From an uncultured Collinsella sp. (GTDB taxonomy: Bacteria; Actinomycetota; Coriobacteriia; Coriobacteriales; Coriobacteriaceae), in assembly GCA_900551605.1 (NCBI GenBank), contig URWS01000034.1:1-9249 (forward strand): a DNA stretch of 9,249 bases. Direction: 5' to 3'. Position numbers and translations under genes: made by a program. Under the pieces are notes generated by a model. It made no database searches and was not told the DNA's origin. It saw only the letters and a list, made by a program, of their open reading frames with translations. Every line of letters starts with the position of its first letter. The first letter of the stretch is position 1. Below, in pieces: positions 1-6,181 of the stretch.

Positions 1-545
1 ACCTTGTCGAGCCACCTGAGGAAGCCGTACGTCCAGTACTTTCGGGGGTTTCCCGCCGGCGTCGTGCCGCCGTAGACGTAGCCCCGGCGGGCGAGGAACG
101 CCAGGAGCCGCTGCTTCGCCGCCGCGAGCCTGGCGGTCGCCGCGTCGTGGGCGGCGGCGAGGTCCCTGAGCCCCTCGATCTCGGGGGACGGCACCCATAC
201 CGGGGTGACGTCGTGCGACAGTATCGCCTTGGCCATCCTGGCCGCGTCGTTGCGGTCGTTCTTGGACGAGAGGTCGGCCGCTGACCTCGGGACCTTGGAG
301 ACGGCCGCGACGACGCAGTCGACGCCGAGGGCCGACAGCTCCCTCTGCGGCGCGAAGCCGAGGTAGCCGCTCTCGTAGGCGGCGAGCGACGGGCCGGGGA
401 AGCCCGACATCCACTCCGCGACCTCGCCCCAGGGGTTGCCGCGGAACCTCCTCGTCACGGCCTCGCCCGTCTCCGCGTCGAGCGCGCAGACGGTGGTGGA
501 CCTGAGGTGTACGTCCATTCCGAAGGCGGTAGAATATCTAGGCAC
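1..545 (-). CDS. IS110-family transposase, N-terminal half (cut by window edge)
   Basis: Reading the minus strand from a GTG at 545 gives 181 open codons to the window edge, with no stop. The fold is the RuvC-like DEDD domain of IS110-family recombinases, which use an RNA-guided cut-and-rejoin mechanism. The candidate acidic residues are D11 in the FGMDVH strand, E58 in YESGYLGF, and D97 and D100 in the block NDRNDAARMAK, in the usual order and spacing. The serine-bearing C-terminal domain lies outside the window. I chose the GTG because GGGAGG sits 5 nt upstream of it. An in-frame ATG at 518 would start directly in the first strand (MDVH) and lacks that site. The gene is clearly richer in GC than the genes to its right, with third positions nearly all G or C, which suggests a transferred element. 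The family call is firm; whether the whole gene is intact cannot be seen. Confidence 0.88.
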   Translation of the reverse strand, partial: MPRYSTAFGMDVHLRSTTVCALDAETGEAVTRRFRGNPWGEVAEWMSGFPGPSLAAYESGYLGFAPQRELSALGVDCVVAAVSKVPRSAADLSSKNDRNDAARMAKAILSHDVTPVWVPSPEIEGLRDLAAAHDAATARLAAAKQRLLAFLARRGYVYGGTTPAGNPRKYWTYGFLRWLDK

Positions 546-712
546 GGGAGCCTCCCAACCTCGTTGCGGCGCGGCTGCGCCTCTGGCACTTCAACAACAT
601 TGTCGCAGCCCCGACCCGCGGTCACGAGCGGGGGCTCCTGTCGTTTCCGTGCCCTCGGATTGGGTCATAGTGTCTGTCCGTCCTCTACCTGCGGCGTTGC
701 CTTGCTCCGAAT
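546..712 (-). ncRNA. Candidate IS110 bridge RNA in the transposase leader
   Basis: This stretch holds no convincing gene and lies between the element border and the transposase start. That is where IS110-group elements encode a bridge RNA, which pairs with target and donor DNA. On the minus strand it can fold strongly. One GC hairpin spans 607-636, with outer arms AGCCCC and GGGGCT. A second hairpin, 595 to 563, has a GUUG/CAAC base, an apical GGCGC-AGCC-GCGCC stem-loop and a 10-nt internal loop, AAGUGCCAGA, on its 5' side. Eight bases of that loop (AAGUGCCA, 591 to 584) are identical to minus-strand sequence at the presumed element border (721 to 714), as expected of a guide. The transcript ends are not visible. 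A plain structured leader is the alternative. Confidence 0.45.
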
Positions 713-821
713 GTGGCACTTGGGGACGTCCTTTTTCTGCTGGCAGTTTGGGACATTCCTTGCACCATTAGTCGTTGGGGACGTTCTTGTTTGACTAGTC
801 GTTTAAGAACGTCCCCGATGA
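712..821. repeat. Four degenerate 27-bp tandem units, last core inverted
   Basis: Units start at about 712, 739, 768 and 795. Units 1 and 2 share TGGCA(C/G)TT followed by a GGGAC core. Unit 3 carries AGTCGTT followed by GGGGACGTTCTT. Unit 4 has the same AGTCGTT lead but the core reads AAGAACGTCCCC, the exact reverse complement. The GGGAC cores sit 27 and 28 bp apart, and the AGTCGTT leads are 27 bp apart. No gene overlaps the array. It resembles a repetitive extragenic element. Copy number elsewhere in the genome is unknown. Confidence 0.75.
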
Positions 822-822
822 C
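771..822. repeat. Large palindrome formed by repeat units 3 and 4
   Basis: The arms are 771-788 and 805-822. The inner 12 bp, GGGGACGTTCTT with AAGAACGTCCCC, pair perfectly. Six further pairs outward complete the stem as RNA, including two G-U pairs. The 16-nt loop contains the 8-bp palindrome GACTAGTC. There is no T-tract on either side, so it is unlikely to be an intrinsic terminator. It may be an extragenic palindrome, a protein-binding site or an RNA-processing site. Confidence 0.75.
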
Positions 823-878
823 TATTCGGATTGCTAATTTGTGCGGGTTGTGGTTTTGTGACCTGCTGAAATTAAAGA

Positions 879-918
879 TACTGTACAACTGTACGTTAAC
901 TAATCTTCGTAGTATATT
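879..918 (+). promoter_or_regulatory. Probable promoter and operator of the Pip-like operon
   Basis: This lies in the AT-rich stretch between the repeat array and the first Pip-like gene. A -10-like TATATT is at 913-918. The matching -35 region, about 890-895, is weak and overlaps a dyad, GTACA-AC-TGTAC (883-894), which can also be read as two ACTGTAC direct repeats (880-886 and 888-894). A dyad over a poor -35 fits control by a dimeric regulator. A second possible promoter is TTGTGA (856-861) with TACTGT (879-884), spacer 17. No regulator gene is in the window. Function is inferred only. Confidence 0.4.
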
Positions 919-937
919 GCTACCCGCAAAACTCAAT

Positions 938-979
938 ACCATTGTGCCGCGAGGCACTAAAGCGCCTACGTACAATGGT
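938..979 (+). promoter_or_regulatory. Leader hairpins ahead of the first Pip-like gene
   Basis: ACCATTGT (938-945) and ACAATGGT (972-979) are perfect inverted repeats that enclose further pairing. GTGCC (944-948) can pair with GGCAC (953-957) around a GCGA loop, or AGGC (952-955) can pair with GCCT (964-967). The last two hairpins exclude each other because they share bases. If transcription starts near 925, all of this is in the 5' leader. An ATG at 975 lies inside the second arm and would be masked by pairing. Confidence 0.35.
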
Positions 980-1010
980 TGTCGATAGTACGATTCGATT
1001 CAACGACAGG

Positions 1011-3791
1011 ATGGATGGTCCAAGCGTGAGTCTCGGCAGCAAACTATCCAACGCGAAGGTCTCCTTTGCGATATTTAAGCGCGACATTAAGCGACTGCTT
1101 ATGAACCCCGTCGCCCTGGTGGTTACCCTGGGCGTGTGCGTTATTCCCTCGCTGTATGCCTGGTACAACATCGTGGCAAACTGGGATCCGTACGGAAACA
1201 CCCAGGGCATCAAGATTGCCATCGCCAACAACGATCAAGGCACCCAAAACAACCTGGTGGGCGAGCTCAACGCGGGCGACCAGGTCGTCGATCAGCTCAA
1301 GGAGAACGACCAACTGGGCTGGACCTTCGTTGATTCGGCGGCCGATGCCAAGGAAGGCGTCGAGAGCGGCGAGTACTACGCCGCCATCGTCATCCCCAAG
1401 AATTTCTCCGACAACCTCGTTTCGATGCTCGACGGCAACTACCATCAGCCCAAGCTTACGTACTACGTTAATGAGAAGAAGAGCGCTATTGCGCCCAAGG
1501 TCACCGATACCGGTGCAAACACCATCGAGGAGCAGATCAACTCGGAATTTGTCTCCACCGTGGGCGAGACCGTTGCCAGTATTGCCAAAGATGCCGGCAT
1601 CGACCTTAAGGACAAGGCAACCCAGACTCAGGATTCGTTGGCAAGTTCGGTGTCCGAGGCATCCGATACCTTGGGCGAGGTGCGCGACTCGATTGGCGAC
1701 ATGAATGACGCCATCGATAAGACGAGTGGCGCTATCGCCTCGGCTGATGCGGCACTTGCCGGCCTGCAGGGTCAGGCGCCGTCACTGACGCAGGCGATCT
1801 CTCAGGGCAATGACCTGCTGGGCGAGGCCCGCGCTACGGCGGGCAACTCTATCGCCTCGCTCTCCAAGGCGCTTTCGGAGGGCAGCCTTGCGCTCACCAA
1901 GACGTCGGCCTCCGCGAACGCTGCCATCGGCAAGCTGACGGGCACGGTCACATCTACGACTACCCGTATCGACAACTCGCTCGAGTCTCTCCAAGCGACG
2001 ATCGACCACAATAAGGCCGTTATCGGGCACTTGGAGATTCTCGCTAATGACACGTCGACAGGTTCCAAGGAAATTGACGCACACATTGTATCGACCATCG
2101 ATTTTCTTCGAGAGCAGAATGAAAAGCTTCAGAGCATCAAGGACGGTCTGTCCGCGCAGTCGAGCGCCATGGCGAATGACGCCGCGGCTGTTTCGGGTGC
2201 CAGCGACGCTATCAATAACGCAATCCAGACCGGTGCGACCAACTTTGGCCAGGCCCAAACGAACCTGGGCCAAAGCGCGCTGCCGAAGGCCTCAAGCGCG
2301 CTCGATTCCTTTGCTGCCGTCTCGGGTGATCTGACGGGAATCGTATCGGGTCTTACGCCCACGATTGCGAGCGCGCGTGGCACGCTGGCCCAACTCAACG
2401 CTACGCTCGGTCAGGCCAAGACCACGCTGTCCCAGACCGATGCCTCGCTTGCCAAGGTCCAGGACAAGCTTGCAACCGCCGCCAACGACATCGCGGCGCT
2501 GCAGACCTCTGAGTCTATGGGCGAGCTCGCCGACCTTATGGGCGTCGATGTCAATGACGTGGCAGATTTCATGGCCTCTCCGGTCGAGCTGACGTCCAAG
2601 TCGATCTATCCGGTCAAGAGCTTTGGCTCGGGTATCGCTCCCTTCTACACCAATCTGGCGCTTTGGGTGGGCGGCTACGTGCTTATCGCCATCTACAAGC
2701 TCGAGGTCGACCGCGAAGGCATCGGCAGCTTTACCGCGCGTCAGGGCTACTTTGGCCGCTGGTTGCTACTGGTGATCCTTGGCGCGTTGCAGGCCATCAT
2801 CGTTACGGTAGGCGATCTGGTGATTGGCGTGCAGTGCATTAACCCGCTGCTGTTCGTGCTGGGCGGCATCGCCATTTCGTTCACCTACGTCAATATCATC
2901 TATGCGCTGTCCACCACGTTTAAGCATATCGGCAAGGCTATCGGCGTCATTCTCGTCATCGTGCAGATCCCGGGTTCGTCGGGCATGTACCCCATCGAGA
3001 TGATGCCCGGCTTCTTCCAGTGGCTGCACCCGCTGCTGCCCTTTACCTACGGCATCAATCTGCTGCGCGAGACGGTCGGCGGTATGTATTCGTTCAACTA
3101 CCTGTTTAACCTGTGCATTCTGGGCGTGTTCTTGATCGTGGCGCTCTTTATCGGCCTGCAGCTGCGTCCGCTGCTGCTCAACCTTAACCTGCTCTTTGAT
3201 AAACAGCTTTCCACGACCGGTATGATGATTTGCGAGTCCAACGACCTGCCGCGCCAGCGCTACTCGCTGCGCACGGCCATGCGTGTCATGCTCGATTCCG
3301 ATTCGTACCGTCGCGAACTGCTCGATCATGCGGTCGCCTTTGAACATCGCTACCCGTACTACATCAAGGGCGGTTTTGCCGCCGTGGTGGGCGTTCAGGT
3401 CCTGCTCTTTGTCCTGTCGACGGTTCTCGATATCGACAATAACGGCAAGATCATCCTGCTTGTCATTTGGATCATCTCGGTCATTGCCATCTGCGGCTGG
3501 CTTATCAATATCGAATATATCCGCGCGAGCCTCAATACCCAGATGCGCATCTCGGCGCTTTCGGATGAGGACCTGCGTCGCGAGATGCGCGAGCACACGG
3601 CCGCCATTCCTGCCGCCCGCTACATGTTTGGCCTCAACGCCAGCGAGCGTGGTGCCAAGGGCGGCGATCAGTCCACGGGCCGCTTGCCGCATATAGGCTC
3701 GAACCATAAATCTCAGGACAGCGACAGCACAGCCACAAATGATGGAGATGCCACTCCGCTTGGCAAGCACTCCAAAGGAGGTGAGGCATAA
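1011..3791 (+). CDS. YhgE/Pip-family membrane protein with extra C-terminal membrane module
   Basis: About 926 residues if it starts at ATG 1011. The N-terminus has an FKRD motif, a membrane helix at about 30-50, then AWYNIVANWDPYGN, the hallmark of the YhgE/Pip N-terminal domain. Residues from about 150 to 530 are an Ala/Ser/Asp-rich, probably coiled-coil region expected outside the membrane. From about 545 to 720 comes a multi-helix ABC-2-type permease domain with GSSGMYPIEM and PFTYGIN. Unlike its neighbour, it continues with two more helices (about 787-808 and 814-837) and a hydrophilic, Ser/Gly/Asp-rich tail. Family members include the Lactococcus phage infection protein Pip and relatives of EsaA/YueB; the transported substrate is not known. 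Start choice is uncertain: GTG 1026 has GGATGG 7 nt upstream, while ATG 975 and TTG 942 have no clear site. It is coupled to the next gene. Confidence 0.88.
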   Translation: MDGPSVSLGSKLSNAKVSFAIFKRDIKRLLMNPVALVVTLGVCVIPSLYAWYNIVANWDPYGNTQGIKIAIANNDQGTQNNLVGELNAGDQVVDQLKENDQLGWTFVDSAADAKEGVESGEYYAAIVIPKNFSDNLVSMLDGNYHQPKLTYYVNEKKSAIAPKVTDTGANTIEEQINSEFVSTVGETVASIAKDAGIDLKDKATQTQDSLASSVSEASDTLGEVRDSIGDMNDAIDKTSGAIASADAALAGLQGQAPSLTQAISQGNDLLGEARATAGNSIASLSKALSEGSLALTKTSASANAAIGKLTGTVTSTTTRIDNSLESLQATIDHNKAVIGHLEILANDTSTGSKEIDAHIVSTIDFLREQNEKLQSIKDGLSAQSSAMANDAAAVSGASDAINNAIQTGATNFGQAQTNLGQSALPKASSALDSFAAVSGDLTGIVSGLTPTIASARGTLAQLNATLGQAKTTLSQTDASLAKVQDKLATAANDIAALQTSESMGELADLMGVDVNDVADFMASPVELTSKSIYPVKSFGSGIAPFYTNLALWVGGYVLIAIYKLEVDREGIGSFTARQGYFGRWLLLVILGALQAIIVTVGDLVIGVQCINPLLFVLGGIAISFTYVNIIYALSTTFKHIGKAIGVILVIVQIPGSSGMYPIEMMPGFFQWLHPLLPFTYGINLLRETVGGMYSFNYLFNLCILGVFLIVALFIGLQLRPLLLNLNLLFDKQLSTTGMMICESNDLPRQRYSLRTAMRVMLDSDSYRRELLDHAVAFEHRYPYYIKGGFAAVVGVQVLLFVLSTVLDIDNNGKIILLVIWIISVIAICGWLINIEYIRASLNTQMRISALSDEDLRREMREHTAAIPAARYMFGLNASERGAKGGDQSTGRLPHIGSNHKSQDSDSTATNDGDATPLGKHSKGGEA
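3776..3784 (+). promoter_or_regulatory. Strong ribosome binding site inside the end of the upstream gene
   Basis: AGGAGGTGA is a near-perfect anti-16S match 7 nt before ATG 3792, within the last codons of the upstream Pip-like gene. That gene stops with TAA at 3789-3791, directly against the ATG. This fixes the downstream start and implies translational coupling. Confidence 0.9.
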
Positions 3792-5981
3792 ATGAAGAAC
3801 ATCCTGCATCTGTTTAAGCGCGATGTCCAAAATGTGTCTCGCTCCGTAATCGGCTTGGTTGTCGTGATGGGCCTCGTTATCGTACCGTGCCTGTACGCGT
3901 GGTTTAACATCGCCGGCAGCTGGGACCCGTACGGCAACACCGGCAATCTTAAGATCGCCGTGGTCAACACCGATGAGGGTTACGAGAGCGATCTGATCCC
4001 CGTTGAGGTCAACGTGGGTGAAAACGTGACCGCCACCCTGCGCGGCAACGAGAGCTTCGATTGGGTTGTACTCAACAATCGAGAAAAGGCCATCGAGGGC
4101 GTCAAATCGGGCGCATACTATGCGGCTGTCGTTATCCCTAAGACGTTTAGTGCCGATATGATGACGCTCTTTTCGACCGACGTGAAGCATGCCGATATCG
4201 AGTTCTACGAGAATCAGAAGGCCAACGCCATTGCCCAGATCGTGACCGAGAAAGGGTCGAGTGCCGTCCAGAGTCAGGTTAACGAGACCTTTACCGAAAC
4301 CATTACGACCATCGGGCTCAAGACCGTGTCCAGCCTGCTCGATTACATGAGCACCGACCAGGTGAGTAACTTTATCGCCAACCTGTCGTCGACACTCGGC
4401 GATTCGGTCGAGGACCTGCGGGATGTTCAGGCCAGCGCAACGTCTCTTGCGGGCATTTTGAGCTCCACGTCCGATTCGCTGACGTCGGCGAGCGGCATGC
4501 TCAAGCAGACCGGTGCCGTCGATGAGTCGACAAAGCAGCTCATGGAACATGCCAAAAGCGGCATCGATGATTCCAAAGAAGCGCTTAAGGCGGCAAACGA
4601 TGCCATCGATGCCGCGATCGATGGAAGTGCGGGTTCGTTCGACAATGTGTCTGCCGAGCTCTCGAAGGCGTTCGATGCCGCGAACCAGCATGTCGACCTT
4701 ACGGTGTCCCAACTCAACGATGCCGCTGCGGTCCTCAATGCGCGCGCCAAGGATATCGATGCGATGGCTGATCAACTCCGCAGCCTTGCCGACCAGGTGA
4801 GCGATGAGAATTTGAAGGACGGTCTCAAGTCTGCCGCGACGTCGCTGGGCAGAATCGCCGTTGAGTACCGCAACAATGCCACGGATCTGGCGGCCACCGC
4901 GAAGTCTCTCTCCGATAGCATGGCCGAGGTCAACAACTCGCGTGCCGAGGTCGATCAGGCCATCGCCGACGCCAAGGCGGGCGTCTCGGGTGCCAAGATC
5001 GATTACGACTCCACATTCTCGGCCAAGGCTAAGGAGCTCAAGAAGACCATTTCGGGTGTTTTGGATTCGCTGAACGGCATCTCGAGCGATCTTGATAGCG
5101 CTGTTGCCGGTCTAACCGATGCATCCGGTTCGCTGGCAAAGGGCCTCTCCAAGGCTGCAAAGCTGGTCAACAAGGCTTCCGATCAGCTGGGTGAAGCGTC
5201 CGGTAAGATCAGTGCCTTTAAGGACGAGCTCGACGGTGCCCTTATGTCGGACGATCTGGCCACGATCAAGACGATGATTGGCAATGATCCCGAGGGTTTG
5301 GCCGTGTCGCTTTCCGGTCCCGTCGCGCTCGATCGCAAGCCGGTCTATCCGATCCGCAACTACGGCTCGGCCATGGCGCCGTTCTACACGATTCTGTCGC
5401 TCTGGGTCGGCTCGATCGTGCTGGCGGCCATGATGAAGGTGTCGGTTGACGACGAACTCATCAATGAGTTAATCCCCGTGCGCTTGCACGAGATCTACCT
5501 GGGCCGCTACCTGTTCTTTGGCGGTCTGGCCCTGCTGCAGGCAACGCTCGTGTGCGCGGGCGACATCCTGTTCTTTGGCATCCAGTGCGACGACCCGCTG
5601 CAGTTTGTGCTGGCGGGCTGGGTCGCGAGTCTCGTGTTCTCCAATATCGTCTACACGCTTACGGTTTCGTTTGGCGATATCGGCAAGGCGCTCGCCGTCG
5701 TGCTGCTGGTCATGCAGGTCGGCGGTTCGGGCGGCACGTTCCCCATCGAGATGACCGGCCCCGTGTTCCAGGCGATCTATCCGTTCCTACCGTTCACCCA
5801 CGGCATCAACGCCATGCATGCCGCCATGGCCGGTGCCTACCATATGGAGTACTGGATTGAGTTGGGCATCTTGGCAAGCTATCTGATCCCGTCGCTGGCC
5901 CTGGGCGTCGTCTTCCGCCGCCCAGTCATCAAAGCCAACGACTGGATCATCGAAAAGCTTGAAAGCACGAAACTTATTTAG
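3792..5981 (+). CDS. YhgE/Pip-family membrane protein (second of pair)
   Basis: 729 residues. It shares the plan of its upstream neighbour: FKRD at residues 8-11, a membrane helix at about 18-40, then AWFNIAGSWDPYGN, a long Ala/Ser/Asp-rich region (about 150-510) with heptad-like character, and a C-terminal ABC-2-type permease domain. That domain has helices at about 528-549, 570-597, 602-628, 632-650 and 687-710, with GGSGGTFPIEM and PFTHGIN between them. This is the usual length and layout for the family, without the extra module of the first gene. The proteins are paralogous rather than recent duplicates, since they differ widely outside the motifs. Start ATG 3792 is well supported by AGGAGGTGA. 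Stop-to-start contact and shared family suggest a heteromeric envelope complex. No ATPase gene is nearby, so the ABC-2 label describes fold only. Substrate is unknown. Confidence 0.9.
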   Translation: MKNILHLFKRDVQNVSRSVIGLVVVMGLVIVPCLYAWFNIAGSWDPYGNTGNLKIAVVNTDEGYESDLIPVEVNVGENVTATLRGNESFDWVVLNNREKAIEGVKSGAYYAAVVIPKTFSADMMTLFSTDVKHADIEFYENQKANAIAQIVTEKGSSAVQSQVNETFTETITTIGLKTVSSLLDYMSTDQVSNFIANLSSTLGDSVEDLRDVQASATSLAGILSSTSDSLTSASGMLKQTGAVDESTKQLMEHAKSGIDDSKEALKAANDAIDAAIDGSAGSFDNVSAELSKAFDAANQHVDLTVSQLNDAAAVLNARAKDIDAMADQLRSLADQVSDENLKDGLKSAATSLGRIAVEYRNNATDLAATAKSLSDSMAEVNNSRAEVDQAIADAKAGVSGAKIDYDSTFSAKAKELKKTISGVLDSLNGISSDLDSAVAGLTDASGSLAKGLSKAAKLVNKASDQLGEASGKISAFKDELDGALMSDDLATIKTMIGNDPEGLAVSLSGPVALDRKPVYPIRNYGSAMAPFYTILSLWVGSIVLAAMMKVSVDDELINELIPVRLHEIYLGRYLFFGGLALLQATLVCAGDILFFGIQCDDPLQFVLAGWVASLVFSNIVYTLTVSFGDIGKALAVVLLVMQVGGSGGTFPIEMTGPVFQAIYPFLPFTHGINAMHAAMAGAYHMEYWIELGILASYLIPSLALGVVFRRPVIKANDWIIEKLESTKLI

Positions 5982-6043
5982 TGCAACAGCGTGACATTGA
6001 CGAAACATCGAGGTTTACTCTGCCGACGCTTTAGTGGGCTGGA

Positions 6044-6073
6044 TTGCGATGCAGTGCTGGTTGTTGCTACAGT
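6044..6073 (+). promoter_or_regulatory. Possible extended -10 promoter overlapping the Pip operon end
   Basis: TTGCGA (6044-6049), an 18-nt spacer, and TGC-TACAGT (6065-6073), so the -10 box is extended. Transcription would begin near 6080, inside the first arm of the terminator hairpin that follows. It may feed the EamA gene, or it may be a chance match. Confidence 0.3.
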
Positions 6074-6077
6074 AGCG

Positions 6078-6113
6078 GGGCGTGCCGGGGGTCCGGTGCG
6101 CCCTGTTTTTATT
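6078..6113 (+). terminator. Intrinsic terminator of the Pip-like operon
   Basis: An 11-bp stem, GGGCGTGCCGG (6078-6088) with CCGGTGCGCCC (6093-6103), closes a GGGT loop. It includes two adjacent G-U type pairs and is followed by TGTTTTTATTT. It lies about 100 nt after the stop of the second Pip-like gene. The 96 nt between stop and stem show no gene. Confidence 0.85.
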
Positions 6114-6141
6114 TGACCATGAGGCGGCACGCAGCCATACG
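6113..6141 (+). promoter_or_regulatory. Candidate promoter of the EamA gene
   Basis: TTGACC (6113-6118) matches five of six consensus -35 bases. After a 17-nt spacer comes CATACG (6136-6141), a weak -10. It begins right at the end of the terminator T-tract and would give a leader of about 35 nt before ATG 6182. It is the better placed of two candidates here. Confidence 0.4.
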
Positions 6142-6181
6142 CGTGCGGACACCACGCCCAGACTGAGTGCGAGGATGCCCT

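Larger units (their letters stand above)
1..721 (-). mobile_element. Left part of an IS110-type insertion sequence
   Basis: The element comprises the partial transposase plus the non-coding leader upstream of it. IS110-group elements lack long terminal inverted repeats and make no clear target duplication, so the outer border cannot be read directly. I place it at roughly 700-721. There the structured GC-rich leader gives way to the 27-bp repeat array, and the leader-to-border distance (about 170 nt) fits IS110-group left ends. The border is an inference and could be off by tens of bases. The right end is outside the window. Confidence 0.6.

Noticed and set aside
712..821. The 27-bp repeats as a CRISPR array.
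   Set aside because: The units are directly contiguous with no spacers, differ from each other, and one core is inverted. No cas gene is present.
771..822. The large palindrome as an intrinsic terminator for the region.
   Set aside because: No T-tract follows on either strand and no gene ends beside it in the right orientation.
436..988. Several short overlapping open frames on both strands between the transposase and the first Pip-like gene.
   Set aside because: They overlap one another, the transposase start, the repeat array or the leader. They have low-complexity translations and no credible ribosome binding sites.
942..1010. Extending the first Pip-like protein back to TTG 942 or ATG 975.
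   Set aside because: The added residues lack similarity to the family N-terminus, neither codon has an upstream ribosome binding site, and both lie in the inverted-repeat leader. A start at 1011 or 1026 fits the family better.
2766..4775. A 669-codon minus-strand open frame spanning the junction of the two Pip-like genes.
   Set aside because: It is wholly antisense to two well-supported membrane protein genes. Its translation is rich in Arg, His, Asp and Gln without any recognisable domain. Long antisense frames are expected when GC-rich sense codons avoid complements of stop codons.
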